Source of the DNA: Actinomadura craniellae
GTDB taxonomy: Bacteria; Actinomycetota; Actinomycetes; Streptosporangiales; Streptosporangiaceae
Assembly: GCF_003289645.1 (NCBI RefSeq)
Contig: NZ_QLYX01000015.1
Span: 124,001-188,000 of the forward strand
DNA: 64,000 nt
Direction: 5' to 3'
Position 1 is the stretch's first letter. Each line of letters opens with the position of its first letter. The notes under the pieces are model-generated. The model made no database searches and had not been told where the DNA came from. It saw only the letters and a program-made list of their open reading frames with translations. The translations under genes were made by a program, and so were the position numbers. Of this stretch, positions 18,579 through 28,337 are shown in pieces.

Positions 18579-19279
18579 GCGAGATGCTGCAGGTCACCGG
18601 GCTGGAGGCGGCCTACGGGCGGGCACGGGTGCTGTTCGGCGTCGACGTGACGGTGGGCGCCGGCCGGCTGATGTGCGTGATGGGGCGCAACGGGGTCGGC
18701 AAGACCACGCTGCTCAACTCGATCATGGGCGTGCTGACGCCGACCGCCGGGAAGGTCGTCTTCGACGGCCGCGACGTGACGAAGCTGCCCACCTACGAGC
18801 GGGTCCGGCTGGGCATGGGGTACGTCCCGCAGGGCCACGAGACGTTCCCCCAGCTCACCGTCTGGGAGAACCTCCAGGTCACGCTGGAGGCGACCGCGCA
18901 TCGTGACCGGGCCGCGGTGGACGAGGCGCTGGACGTCTTCCCCCGGCTCAAGGAGATGCTCAAGCGCCGGGCCGGATTCCTGTCCGGCGGCCAGCAGCAG
19001 CAACTGGCGATCGCGCGGGCGCTGGTCACCCGGCCGCGCATGCTGATCCTGGACGAGCCCACCGAGGGCATCCAGCCGTCGATCGTCCTGGAGATCGAGG
19101 CCGCCATCGAACGGCTGCACCGGGAGAAGGGCCTGGCCGTGCTGCTCGTCGAGCAGTACCTGGAACTGGCCCTGCGCCTGGCCGACGCGTTCGTGATCCT
19201 GGAGGGCGGGGCCGTCCAGCACTCCGGTACCGCCGAGGACCTCCGCGACGACAAGGTGAAACGCCTCCTTGCCATCTGA
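18575..19279 (+). CDS. urtE: Urea ABC transporter ATP-binding protein UrtE
   Basis: 234 residues, LivF-like ATPase. Walker A GRNGVGKTTLLNSIMG, Q-loop GYVPQGHETFPQLTVWENL, signature LSGGQQQQLAIARAL, Walker B MLILDEPTEGIQPSIV and switch LLVEQYLELALRLAD are intact. The phrase PQGHETFPQLTVWENL is typical of UrtE. It starts with GTG, overlapping urtD by 4 bp, and closes the operon ahead of a hairpin terminator. Confidence 0.95.
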   Translation: MSEMLQVTGLEAAYGRARVLFGVDVTVGAGRLMCVMGRNGVGKTTLLNSIMGVLTPTAGKVVFDGRDVTKLPTYERVRLGMGYVPQGHETFPQLTVWENLQVTLEATAHRDRAAVDEALDVFPRLKEMLKRRAGFLSGGQQQQLAIARALVTRPRMLILDEPTEGIQPSIVLEIEAAIERLHREKGLAVLLVEQYLELALRLADAFVILEGGAVQHSGTAEDLRDDKVKRLLAI

Positions 19280-19297
19280 GGGCCGGCTGAGGACGGC

Positions 19298-19327
19298 GCC
19301 GGCCCACCCGTGACACGGGTGGGCCGG
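19298..19327 (+). terminator. Terminator hairpin after urtABCDE
   Basis: Arms CCGGCCCACCCG (19298-19309) and CGGGTGGGGCCGG (19315-19327) pair with a single bulged base. Only a short AT stretch (ATTA) follows, as is common for actinobacterial terminators. It separates urtE from the leuA leader. Confidence 0.75.
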
Positions 19328-19353
19328 ATTACTCCTCGCGGTTCGGTATCTGT

Positions 19354-19359
19354 TAGGTT
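19354..19359 (+). promoter_or_regulatory. -10 box of the leuA leader transcript
   Basis: TAGGTT fits TANNNT and ends 7 nt before the GTG of the leader peptide, so transcription is expected to begin at or next to that codon. A TTACTC at 19329-19334 could be a -35 but its spacing is long (19 bp). Confidence 0.55.
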
Positions 19360-19366
19360 TGCGGGC

Positions 19367-19414
19367 GTGTTCCGCGAGCTGCTCCTCCTTAGCGGCCGCA
19401 GCGGGGGCCTGTAA
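19367..19414 (+). CDS. leuL: leuA leader peptide with four consecutive leucine codons
   Basis: A 15-residue ORF, GTG to TAA, reading MFRELLLLSGRSGGL. Codons 5-8 (19379-19390) are CTG CTC CTC CTT. It lies 76 bp upstream of leuA, and its second half forms the left arm of a strong hairpin. Such Leu-rich leaders control leuA by attenuation in actinobacteria. A ribosome paused at codons 5-8 would cover the left arm that starts at 19396. It is too short for ordinary gene finding. It probably has no ribosome site because the message likely begins at its start codon. Confidence 0.85.
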   Translation: MFRELLLLSGRSGGL

Positions 19415-19437
19415 CCAGGTCGGCTCCCTCGCTGCGG
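19396..19437 (+). terminator. Attenuator hairpin in the leuA leader
   Basis: CCGCAGCG (19396-19403) pairs perfectly with CGCTGCGG (19430-19437). The stem extends inward through GGGGGCC and GGCTCCC with one G-T pair and one bulge. It is followed by GGCTTTGACG, a weak T-run. Formation should stop transcription before leuA; leucine starvation should prevent it by ribosome occupancy. Confidence 0.8.
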
Positions 19438-19445
19438 GGCTTTGA

Positions 19446-21215
<1,770 letters not shown>

Positions 21216-21270
21216 CCTGCCGTAACCAGACTCGATCACAGGGGCGAGAACCGCCGCGGGTGGTCGTTGT

Positions 21271-21309
21271 ACGGGCCCCGGCCGCGAAGACCTCGCGGCC
21301 GGGGCCCGT
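21271..21309. terminator. Bidirectional terminator between leuA and the M4 peptidase
   Basis: A perfect 17-bp inverted repeat: left arm 21271-21287 (ACGGGCCCCGGCCGCGA), loop 21288-21292, right arm 21293-21309. It sits between two convergent genes, leuA ending at 21215 and the peptidase ending at 21316, and should serve both. Confidence 0.92.
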
Positions 21310-21315
21310 CCGTGT

Positions 21316-22353
21316 TCACACCCGCAGGCCCACCCCCGCCCAGCCGCCCCGGACCGCCTTGGTCTCGTCGGCGTCCGCCCCGTACAGCCGCTCGGCGGTC
21401 GCGACGGTGGCCGTGGCGAACGCCGAGAACTGCATGTCGGAGGACATGCCGTCGCCGGTCAGGGTCTCGTACCAGACGCGGCCCGCCTTCTCCCAGGCGT
21501 GCCCGCCGATCTCCACCGAGGTCAGGTAGAAGGCGCGGTTGGGGATGCCCGAGTTGATGTGCACGCCGCCGTTGTCGCGGTAGGTGTGCACGAAGTCGTC
21601 CATGTGCCCGGGCTGCGGGTCCTTGCCCAGCCGGGGGTCGTCGTAGGCGGTGCCGGGCTCCTTCATCGACCGCAGCGCCACCCCGTCCACGTCGTCGGCG
21701 AGCAGCCCCGCGCCGATCAGCCAGTCGGCCTGGTCGGCGGTCTGGCCCAGGTGCCACTGCGCGATGAGCGCGCCGAACACGTCCGATATCGACTCGTTGA
21801 GCGCACCGGACTGGCCGTAGTAGTCGAGGTTCGCGGTGTACTGGGTGATGCCGTGGACGAGTTCGTGGCCGGTCACGTCGAGGGGGCCGGTGAAGGCGTT
21901 GAACAGCACGCCGTCACCGTCGCCGTAGACCATCTGCTCGCCGTTCCAGAAGGCGTTGGCGTAGTCGCGGCCGTAGTGCACGGTGGAGACCATCGCCAGC
22001 CCGGCGCCGTCGATGGAGTTGCGCTGGTAGGCGGCCTCGAAGAAGTCGAACGTCACGCCGAGCCACTCGTAGGCCTGGTCGGCGCCGGTGTCGCCGGTCG
22101 CCGGGTCGCCCTCGCCGCGGACCTTACGGCCGGGCAGTTCCTCCCGGTTTTCGGCGTCGGTGATCGTGCGGTCGGGCAGGAAGTCCTCCACCGGGGCGGG
22201 GGAGGAGGTGTCGCACAGCCGGCGTTCGATCCGCTGCGCGGTGCTGATGATCAAGGTACGCCGCGCGGCTTCACGCAGCGCGGGGTCGGCCGCGTCGCGC
22301 GCGAGCCGCTCCAGGAGATGCGGAGGGACGATCGTGCATATCATGCCGTCCAC
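21316..22353 (-). CDS. Protealysin-like M4 metallopeptidase
   Basis: 345 residues from the GTG at 22353 (an ATG at 22344 is possible). The N-terminus ICTIVPPHLLERLA carries the PPL-type motif of the short protealysin propeptide. The zinc site is GHELVHGITQYTANLDYYGQSGALNESISDVFG (HExxH and the Glu in NESISD), and the C-terminal catalytic His lies in NGGVHINSGIPNRAFYL. There is no signal peptide, so it is probably made as a cytoplasmic zymogen, as in protealysin and grimelysin, which lack classical export signals. No emfourin-like inhibitor gene is adjacent. Confidence 0.9.
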   Translation of the reverse strand: MDGMICTIVPPHLLERLARDAADPALREAARRTLIISTAQRIERRLCDTSSPAPVEDFLPDRTITDAENREELPGRKVRGEGDPATGDTGADQAYEWLGVTFDFFEAAYQRNSIDGAGLAMVSTVHYGRDYANAFWNGEQMVYGDGDGVLFNAFTGPLDVTGHELVHGITQYTANLDYYGQSGALNESISDVFGALIAQWHLGQTADQADWLIGAGLLADDVDGVALRSMKEPGTAYDDPRLGKDPQPGHMDDFVHTYRDNGGVHINSGIPNRAFYLTSVEIGGHAWEKAGRVWYETLTGDGMSSDMQFSAFATATVATAERLYGADADETKAVRGGWAGVGLRV

Positions 22354-22442
22354 GTTCGCAGCAGAACGTGATCAAATCCATGCGTTCCGTGAGAAAGGGG
22401 AGGCCGGATCCGGCCGCCTGCCGGATGCGGGACAATGATCTG

Positions 22443-23243
22443 GTGACGCTGTACCGCGACGAGGGCATCGTGCTCCGCACCCAGAAGCTGGGTGAGGCCG
22501 ATCGCATCGTGACGGTGCTGACCCGCCGCACCGGGCGCATCCGGGCCGCGGCCAAGGGGGTGCGCCGGACCAAGTCGCGGTTCGGGGCGCGGCTCGAACC
22601 GTTCACCCACGTCGACCTGCAGCTCTACGAGCGGCGCTCGCTCGACCTGATCACCCAGGCCGAGACGCTCCGCCCGTACGGCGGGCCGCTGGCCACCGAC
22701 TACCCGCGGTACACCGCCGGCACGGCGATGCTGGAGACCGCCGAGAAGCTCACCGAGGAGCGCGAGCCCGCGCTGCGGCAGTTCCTGCTGCTCGTCGGGG
22801 GGCTGCGCACGCTGGTGACCCGCGAGCACGACCCGCGGCTGGTGCTGGACGCCTTCCTGCTGCGCTCGCTGTCGGTCTCCGGCTGGGCGCCCGCTCTCGA
22901 CGCGTGCGCCCGCTGCGGTGACCGGCGCCCGCTGCGGGCCTTCGCCCTCGCGATGGGCGGCGGGGTGTGCGCGGCCTGCCGGCCGGCCGGTGCGGCGACC
23001 CCGGCGCAGCCCACGTTCGAGCTGATGGTGGCGCTGCTGCGGGGCGACTGGGAGCACGCCGACCGGAGCGAGCTGCGGTACCGGGCGGAATGCAGCGGGC
23101 TGGTGGCCGCCTACCTGCAGTGGCACCTGGAGCACGGCGTCCGCTCCCTGCGGCACGTCGAGCGCGACCCGGTGCGCGCGCCCGAGGCGGACCGGAAAGT
23201 GATCATGAACGAGGCGAACCAAGCGAACGAGGAGAGGGTTTGA
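22443..23243 (+). CDS. recO: DNA repair protein RecO
   Basis: 266 residues from the GTG at 22443; the frame is open 75 bp upstream, but the family begins [20 protein letters not shown], an OB-fold. The zinc site is [10 protein letters not shown] and [11 protein letters not shown]. RecO works with RecF and RecR to load RecA onto SSB-coated gaps. A GGGA ribosome-like site lies about 13 nt before the start. The stop overlaps the uppS start (TTGA). Confidence 0.94.
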   Translation: MTLYRDEGIVLRTQKLGEADRIVTVLTRRTGRIRAAAKGVRRTKSRFGARLEPFTHVDLQLYERRSLDLITQAETLRPYGGPLATDYPRYTAGTAMLETAEKLTEEREPALRQFLLLVGGLRTLVTREHDPRLVLDAFLLRSLSVSGWAPALDACARCGDRRPLRAFALAMGGGVCAACRPAGAATPAQPTFELMVALLRGDWEHADRSELRYRAECSGLVAAYLQWHLEHGVRSLRHVERDPVRAPEADRKVIMNEANQANEERV

Positions 23244-24034
23244 GCAGGGCTGTCCGGCCGCCGGAACCACATGCGGGCGGGGCCCGTCCGCCGGCGATTC
23301 CGAAGGACCTCGTGCCCCGGCACGTGGCGATCGTGATGGACGGGAACGGGCGCTGGGCCAAGGAACGGGGCCTGCCCCGCACCGAGGGCCACCGGCGGGG
23401 AGAGCACTCCCTCTTCGACGTCATCATGGGGGCGATCGAACTCGGCGTCCCGAACCTGTCGGCGTACGCCTTCTCCACCGAGAACTGGAAGCGCTCCCCC
23501 GAGGAGGTGCGCTTCCTGATGGGCTTCAACCGGGACGTGATCCGGCGCCGCCGCGACCAGTTGCACGAGATGGGCGTCCGGGTCCGCTGGGCCGGCCGGC
23601 GGCCGCGGCTGTGGCGCAGCGTCATCTCCGAACTCGAGGACGCCGAGCGGCTGACCCGTGACAACGACGTCCTGACCCTGCAGTTCTGCGTGAACTACGG
23701 CGGCCGGGCCGAGATCGCGGACGCCGCGGCGGCGATCGCCCGGGACGTGGCGGCGGGCAAGCTCAACCCCGACAAGGTCAATGAGCGGGTGTTCGCCCGC
23801 TACCTCGACGAGCCCGGCATGCCCGACGTCGATCTGTTCCTGCGCTCCTCGGGCGAGCAGCGGATCTCCAACTACCTGCTCTGGCAGTCGGCGTACGCCG
23901 AGATGGTGTTCCTCGACACCCTCTGGCCCGACTTCGACCGGCGGCACTTCTGGCACGCCTGCGAGCTCTACGCCTCGCGCGACCGCCGCTACGGCGGGGC
24001 CGTCCCCAACGAGCCCGCCCCGGGCGGCGCGTAG
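23240..24034 (+). CDS. uppS: Isoprenyl (undecaprenyl) diphosphate synthase
   Basis: 264 residues from an unusual TTG at 23240, supported by GGAGAGG at 23231-23237 and by overlap with the recO stop. The cis-prenyltransferase motifs are all present: [27 protein letters not shown] (catalytic Asp in MDGNGRWA), [15 protein letters not shown] and [27 protein letters not shown]. It makes the C50-C55 polyprenyl carrier used for peptidoglycan and wall polymers. The pair recO-uppS is conserved in actinobacteria. Confidence 0.95.
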   Translation: MSRAVRPPEPHAGGARPPAIPKDLVPRHVAIVMDGNGRWAKERGLPRTEGHRRGEHSLFDVIMGAIELGVPNLSAYAFSTENWKRSPEEVRFLMGFNRDVIRRRRDQLHEMGVRVRWAGRRPRLWRSVISELEDAERLTRDNDVLTLQFCVNYGGRAEIADAAAAIARDVAAGKLNPDKVNERVFARYLDEPGMPDVDLFLRSSGEQRISNYLLWQSAYAEMVFLDTLWPDFDRRHFWHACELYASRDRRYGGAVPNEPAPGGA

Positions 24035-24074
24035 CCGGAGCCCGGAACGAGCCCAGGGCAGGCCCAGAGCAGGC

Positions 24075-24500
24075 TCAGACCAGCGCCGCGTCCAAGGTGA
24101 TCTTGGTGCCGGCCAGGGCCTGGCTGACCGGGCAGTTGTCCTTGGCGTTGCGGGCCGCGGCCTCGAAGTCGGCGGCCGACATGCCCGGCACGCTGGCCCG
24201 GACCGTCAGGTGGACGCCGGTGATGCCCTCGCCCGGCTGGAAGGTCACGTCCGCCCGGGTGTCGACGGTCTCCGGCGGGGTGCCGGCCCCGGCGAGCCCG
24301 TGCGACAGCGCCATCGAGAAGCAGGTGGAGTGGGCCGCCGCGATCAGTTCCTCGGGGCTGGTCCGCCCGTTCGGCGTCTCGGCGCGCGACGCCCAGGTCA
24401 CCTCGAAGGTCCCGGCCTTGGAGGAGTCCAGCGAGACATTGCCCCGCCCGCTGGTGAGCGGGCCTTCCCAATGCGCGTTGGCGGTGCGTGTCGTAGCCAT
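24075..24500 (-). CDS. OsmC/Ohr-family peroxiredoxin-like protein
   Basis: 141 residues from the ATG at 24500. It has the OsmC pattern with two redox-site cysteines: AAHSTCFSMALSHGL and NAKDNCPVSQALAGTKI, and the early Arg/Glu region TSPEELIAA. OsmC proteins reduce organic hydroperoxides with lipoyl or thiol donors in the cytoplasm. It is convergent with uppS and separated from the zur operon by a terminator, so it is probably monocistronic. Confidence 0.9.
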   Translation of the reverse strand: MATTRTANAHWEGPLTSGRGNVSLDSSKAGTFEVTWASRAETPNGRTSPEELIAAAHSTCFSMALSHGLAGAGTPPETVDTRADVTFQPGEGITGVHLTVRASVPGMSAADFEAAARNAKDNCPVSQALAGTKITLDAALV

Positions 24501-24520
24501 GCGGCTGATTCTTCCCCACC

Positions 24521-24546
24521 CGCCCGGCTTCACGCGAAGCCGGGCG
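24521..24546 (-). terminator. Terminator after the znuA-znuC-znuB-zur operon
   Basis: Perfect 11-bp stem: CGCCCGGCTTC (24521-24531), loop ACGC, GAAGCCGGGCG (24536-24546). It begins 3 bp beyond the zur stop and lies ahead of osmC on the same strand, insulating the two. Confidence 0.88.
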
Positions 24547-24549
24547 GCG

Positions 24550-24927
24550 CTACTCGGCGCAGGTGGGGCAGGTGCCGAAGACCTCGACGGTGTGGGTGAC
24601 GTCGGTGAAGCCGTGCTCGGCGCCGATCGACTCGGCCCAGCGCTCGACGGCGGGCCCCTCGACCTCGACGGTGCGGCCGCAGGTCCGGCAGACCAGATGG
24701 TGGTGGTGCTCGTCGGTGCGGCAGGCGCGGTAGACGGCCTCGCCGTCGTCGGTGCGCAGCACGTCGATCTCACCGGAGTCGCTGAGCGCCTGGAGCGCCC
24801 GGTAGACGGTGGTCAGCCCGATCTTGGCGCCGTCTGCGCGCATGTCGGCGTAGATGTCCTGGGCACTGCGGAATCCGTCGCTGCCGATGAGGACCCGCCG
24901 TACCGCGTCCCGGCGTGCCGTCGTCAT
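24550..24927 (-). CDS. zur: Zinc uptake regulator Zur (Fur family)
   Basis: 125 residues. The winged helix contains SAQDIYADMRADGAKIGLTTVYRALQALSDSGEID. The metal-binding part has HHHHLVCRTCGRTVEVEG and a C-terminal CPTC, giving the structural Cys4 zinc site plus a His cluster. Assignment to Zur rather than Fur rests on its being the last gene of the znu operon and on the Zur box upstream of znuA. The ATG overlaps the znuB stop by 4 bp. Autoregulation through the operon promoter is expected. Confidence 0.92.
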   Translation of the reverse strand: MTTARRDAVRRVLIGSDGFRSAQDIYADMRADGAKIGLTTVYRALQALSDSGEIDVLRTDDGEAVYRACRTDEHHHHLVCRTCGRTVEVEGPAVERWAESIGAEHGFTDVTHTVEVFGTCPTCAE

Positions 24928-25778
24928 GCCTGTGCCGCCTCCACCTCGACCTTTTCGGCCGGCGCGCGGTGGGCGCGCCGCCGCGTCAACGCCCCCCCGA
25001 CCACCGCCAGGACGAACACCGCCAGGGTGACCATCACGATCGAGGGACCCGGGGTGAGGTCGTACTCGAAGGAGCCGACCAACCCCGACACCGCCGACAG
25101 TACACCGATCACCATCGCCAGCAGCATCGTGGCGCGGAAGCCGCGGGTGAGCTGCTGGGCGGCCGCGACCGGAACGATCATGAGCGCGCTGACCAGGAGC
25201 AGGCCGATCGCCCGCATCGCGATCACCACGGTGACTGCGGCGGTGATCGCGATCAGCAGGCTCAGGAAGCGGGTCGGCAGACCGCTGGCCCGGGCCACCT
25301 CCTCGTCCTGGCAGAGCAGGAACAGTTCACGGCCGAACAGCAGGACGATCACCAGCACCGCGGCCGCCAGCGCGGCGATCACGTACAGGTCACTCACCGT
25401 GACGCTGCTGATCGAGCCGAACAGGTAGCTCTGCATGCTGGTCCCGCCGCCCTGCATGTTGGTGAGCAGCACGCCGCCGGCGAGCCCGCCGTAGAACAGG
25501 ATCGCCAGCGCGACGTCGCCGCCGGTCCGGCTGCGGGCGCGCAGCACCTCGATCACCACCGCGCCGAGCGCCGAGACCACCAGCGCGCCGAGCACCGGGG
25601 AGGTGCCGGTCAGCAGGCCGAGCCCGATGCCGGTGAGCGCGATATGCCCGATGCCGTCGCCGAGCAGGGCCAGCCGGCGTTGCACGATGAACGTGCCGAC
25701 CGCCGGCGCGGTCAGCCCGATCAGCACCGCGATGACCAGGGCGATGCGCATGAACTCCAGTTGCAGCAGCTCGGTCAT
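24924..25778 (-). CDS. znuB: Zinc ABC transporter permease ZnuB
   Basis: 284 residues with about eight hydrophobic segments, an ABC-3 family permease. Landmarks are RIALVIAVLIGLTAPAVGTFIVQRRLALLGDGIGHIALTGIGLGLL at the N-terminus and GLLLVSALMIVPVAAAQQLTRGF near the middle, the usual positions for ZnuB/TroC proteins. The C-terminal tail is basic then acidic. It overlaps znuC and zur by 4 bp each. Confidence 0.93.
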   Translation of the reverse strand: MTELLQLEFMRIALVIAVLIGLTAPAVGTFIVQRRLALLGDGIGHIALTGIGLGLLTGTSPVLGALVVSALGAVVIEVLRARSRTGGDVALAILFYGGLAGGVLLTNMQGGGTSMQSYLFGSISSVTVSDLYVIAALAAAVLVIVLLFGRELFLLCQDEEVARASGLPTRFLSLLIAITAAVTVVIAMRAIGLLLVSALMIVPVAAAQQLTRGFRATMLLAMVIGVLSAVSGLVGSFEYDLTPGPSIVMVTLAVFVLAVVGGALTRRRAHRAPAEKVEVEAAQA

Positions 25779-26554
25779 GCGCCGATGCTCCAGGACCGCA
25801 GCGGGGCGGGCGGGTCGGCGGCCTCGTGTGGGTGCACGTGGTCGTGGCCGGGCTTGGCGCACTCGCCCTCGGGCGGGGGCGGGGTGCCCTCGTGCACCAC
25901 GCGGCCGTGCTCCAGCACCACCGAACGGGTGATCAGCGGCTCCAGCGGCCCCAGTTCGTGCGCCACGAGCACCACCGTGCGGCCGTCTTCGACCAGGCCG
26001 GCCAGCGTCGCGGCCAGCGTCTCCTGGTTGCCCGTGTCGACGCCCGCGGTCGGCTCGTCCATGACGAGGACGTCGGGTTCGCCGGCCAGGGCCCGGGCGA
26101 TGAGCACCCGCTGCTGCTGGCCGCCCGACAGCTCCTGTGCCGGGTCGCGCGCCCGGTCGGTCAGGTCCACCGCGGCCAGCGCCCGGTCGACCCAGGCCCG
26201 GTCGGCCCTGGACGAGGGCCGCCACCGCGATTGCCGGGCGACCCGTCCGGACGCGACGACCTCGCGCACCGTGGCGGGCACCCCGCCGCCCACGGTGAGC
26301 CGCTGGGGCACGTAGCCGACCCGGTGCCAGTCGCGGAACCGGGCGGGCCGGACCCCGTAGATCTCGGTGCGGCCGCCCGCCAGGGGCACCAGCCCGAGCA
26401 GCGCCCGGATCAGCGTGGACTTGCCGGACCCGTTGGGACCCAGCACGGCCAGCATGTCGCCCGTGGCGACGCGCAGGTCGATGCCGCGCAGCACCTCCCG
26501 GCCCTCCAGCCGGACCCGGCCGCCGGTCATCGTGAAGGGGTCGCCGGTCGTCAT
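25775..26554 (-). CDS. znuC: Zinc ABC transporter ATP-binding protein ZnuC
   Basis: 259 residues. Walker A GPNGSGKSTLIRALLGL, Q-loop VGYVPQRL, signature LSGGQQQRVLIARAL, Walker B VLVMDEPTAGVD and switch VLVAHELGPL are complete. The C-terminus is His-rich (GHDHVHPHEA) with one Cys, suggesting metal sensing or buffering at the ATPase. The frame continues far upstream but the ATG at 26554 overlaps the znuA stop by 4 bp and gives the family length. Confidence 0.93.
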   Translation of the reverse strand: MTTGDPFTMTGGRVRLEGREVLRGIDLRVATGDMLAVLGPNGSGKSTLIRALLGLVPLAGGRTEIYGVRPARFRDWHRVGYVPQRLTVGGGVPATVREVVASGRVARQSRWRPSSRADRAWVDRALAAVDLTDRARDPAQELSGGQQQRVLIARALAGEPDVLVMDEPTAGVDTGNQETLAATLAGLVEDGRTVVLVAHELGPLEPLITRSVVLEHGRVVHEGTPPPPEGECAKPGHDHVHPHEAADPPAPLRSWSIGA

Positions 26555-27513
26555 CCGCCGCAGCCCAGTGCTCCGCGGAGTGTCCGCAGGTTGGTGCGCA
26601 TGACGGAAAGGTAGTCGCCCTTGGCTCCCTCGGCCAAACCCTCGACGGGGTCGAGGACCGCCGTGCGCACCTTCGCCTCCCGGGCGAGGGCTTCGGCGAC
26701 CTTCGGGCTGACCAGGGTCTCGGTGAAGATCGTGGTGGCGCCGGTGTGCTCGATCTCGTGGGTGAGCTCCGCCAGCCGCTTGGGGGAGGGCTCGTTGCCG
26801 GGGTCGACACCGGCGATCGAGATCTGCTTCAGCCCGTAGCGGTCGGCGAGGTAGCCGAACGCGGCGTGCGCGGTCACGATCGTCTTCTGCCGGCACTGGG
26901 CCAGCCCGGCCTTGAACTCGCCGTCGAGCGTGTTCAGCTCCCTGGCGAGTTTCGCGGCGTTGGCCCGGTAGGTGGTGGCGCGCCCCGGGTCGGCGGCGGC
27001 CAGGCGGGTGCCGAGCGCGGTGGCGACCGTCGCCAGCCGGCTGGGGTCGAGCCAGAGGTGCGGGTCATAGGACAGCTCCTCGCCCTCGTCGTGCTCGCCT
27101 TCGCCGTGGCCGTGCGCGTCCGCCGCGGGCGGGGGCAGCGTCTTGACGGCGCTCGCCGCGTCGAGTGCCCTGCCGCGGGCCTGCTGGTCGACGGCCTTGT
27201 CGACGGCGGGCTGGACGCCCTTGATGTAGACCACCAGCCGGGCGTCGCTGATCTCGCCGATTTGGCGCGGGGTCAGTTCGAGGTCGTGCGGCTCGGCGCC
27301 GGGCTTGGTGAGGGTGGTCACCGACACGTCGCCGCCGCCGACGCGTTCGGCCAGCCAGGCCATGGGGTAGAAGGAACCGATGACCCGCGTCGTGCCGGTC
27401 GCGTCGCCTGAGGCCCCGCCGGTGTCGCCGCCGCAGGCGGTCGCGGTGGTCAGGAGCGCGGCGGTCAGGGCCGTCCACGGGGCGAAAAGCCGGAAGCATG
27501 TGGAAGAGAACAC
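26551..27513 (-). CDS. znuA: Zinc ABC transporter substrate-binding lipoprotein ZnuA
   Basis: 320 residues from the GTG at 27513. A signal peptide with a lipobox-like end (LTAALLTTATACGG) starts the protein. The binding fold has three zinc-ligand regions: GAEPHDLELTPRQ, the His/Asp-rich loop ADAHGHGEGEHDEGEE followed by YDPHLWLDP, and VTAHAAFGYLADRYGL. The His-rich loop is typical of ZnuA. The frame is open much further upstream, but a TTGACA/CACACT promoter places transcription start at this GTG. An ATG at 27564 would put the start inside the Zur box, so it is rejected. Confidence 0.92.
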   Translation of the reverse strand: MFSSTCFRLFAPWTALTAALLTTATACGGDTGGASGDATGTTRVIGSFYPMAWLAERVGGGDVSVTTLTKPGAEPHDLELTPRQIGEISDARLVVYIKGVQPAVDKAVDQQARGRALDAASAVKTLPPPAADAHGHGEGEHDEGEELSYDPHLWLDPSRLATVATALGTRLAAADPGRATTYRANAAKLARELNTLDGEFKAGLAQCRQKTIVTAHAAFGYLADRYGLKQISIAGVDPGNEPSPKRLAELTHEIEHTGATTIFTETLVSPKVAEALAREAKVRTAVLDPVEGLAEGAKGDYLSVMRTNLRTLRGALGCGG

Positions 27514-27519
27514 GGGGCC

Positions 27520-27548
27520 AGTGTGCAGAAGATGAAAACCATTGTCAA
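27520..27548 (-). promoter_or_regulatory. znuA promoter, probably leaderless
   Basis: On the complement strand, -35 TTGACA (27543-27548) is a perfect consensus, the spacer is 17 bp and the -10 is CACACT (27520-27525). The GTG of znuA begins 6 nt after the -10, which fits transcription starting at the start codon. No ribosome site is present. Confidence 0.7.
27533..27547 (-). promoter_or_regulatory. Zur box
   Basis: TGAAAACCATTGTCA agrees at 13 of 15 positions with the actinobacterial Zur palindrome TGAAAATCATTTTCA, and it overlaps the -35 hexamer and spacer of the znuA promoter. Binding of zinc-loaded Zur here would block polymerase and shut off znuA-znuC-znuB-zur. Confidence 0.88.
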
Positions 27549-27856
27549 AATCGTCCCGTGGCATGACCTGCGGCAAGAGCGAGAAGCGCCCCCAGCGCGA
27601 CGACGCGCAGCAGCCGCCCGCCCGGGTCCAGCCGGGGCCAGTTGAGGTAGGCGAACCAGCCCAGGAACGCGGCCAGCGCCAGCGCCGCGACCGCTCCCGC
27701 CCAGCCGCCGACGGCCATGGCGACCACCAGCAGCGCGAAGATCGCCACCAGCAGCACCCAGCGCGGCAGCTGGTGCAGGAACACCACGGGAACGGCACTC
27801 CACCGCTCCACCGCCGCGCGGACGCCCGTCGGCCCGGCCTGTCGAGAATCCGGCAT
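27545..27856 (-). CDS. Small membrane protein resembling DUF6703
   Basis: 103 residues from the ATG at 27856, with GAGGCGAC just upstream. After a short polar N-terminus comes VVFLHQLPRWVLLVAIFALLVVAMAVGGW, then AGAVAALALAAFLGWFAYLNWPRLDPGGRLLRVVALGALLALAAGH, giving about three transmembrane segments. The LPRW and NWPRLDPGGRLLR motifs recall an uncharacterised actinobacterial family (DUF6703; recalled, not searched). The 3' end of the gene overlaps the Zur box and the znuA -35, so its transcription would run into that promoter. Confidence 0.68.
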   Translation of the reverse strand: MPDSRQAGPTGVRAAVERWSAVPVVFLHQLPRWVLLVAIFALLVVAMAVGGWAGAVAALALAAFLGWFAYLNWPRLDPGGRLLRVVALGALLALAAGHATGRF

Positions 27857-27942
27857 CGTCGCCTCGCCTCCTGAGATCTTCCGGTGCACGCCACGCTACG
27901 CCCGATCGCCCCCGAACCCGGCGGCGATGCCAGGATGGACGG

Positions 27943-28218
27943 ATGCTCGCGATAACCCGGTACCGGGTGCCGGAGACGGAGGCCGAGTCCTTCGCCGAAC
28001 GGGCCCGCCTGATCCTCGACGCGCTGGCGCAGTGCCCCGGGCACCGCTGGGGCCGGCTGGGCCGCACCGTGGACGACCCCACCCTGTGGGCCCTGGTCAC
28101 CGAGTGGGAGGGCGCCGGTTTCTACCGGCGTGGGCTGGGCGTCCCCGAGATCCGGCAACTGGCCATCCCGCTGTCGGCGCTGGCCGTCGACGAGCCCGGC
28201 GCGTACGAGATCGTCTGA
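27943..28218 (+). CDS. Antibiotic biosynthesis monooxygenase-like (ABM) protein
   Basis: 91 residues with a dimeric ferredoxin-like alpha+beta pattern: MLAITRYRVPETEAESFAER, CPGHRWGRLGRTVDDPTLWALVTEWEG and PLSALAVDEPGAYEIV. Members include quinone-forming oxygenases and heme-binding proteins, but most have no known substrate. CAGGAT lies 6 nt before the ATG, fitting a leaderless start. It is divergent from the DUF6703-like gene and stands alone. Confidence 0.75.
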   Translation: MLAITRYRVPETEAESFAERARLILDALAQCPGHRWGRLGRTVDDPTLWALVTEWEGAGFYRRGLGVPEIRQLAIPLSALAVDEPGAYEIV

Positions 28219-28337
28219 GCGGTCGCGGCGGTCACGAGTTCGCATGTCCGGGACAAGAGATCATCGAGTGTCGTTTGCCGGGCTCTCCGTCCGGTGATCA
28301 CAGCGGCAGTACCAATCGGGGAGAACGGGGGTGCGCC

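Noticed and set aside
27514-28245. N-terminal extension of znuA
   Set aside because: The upstream part covers the Zur box, promoter and a neighbouring gene, and is not ZnuA-like.
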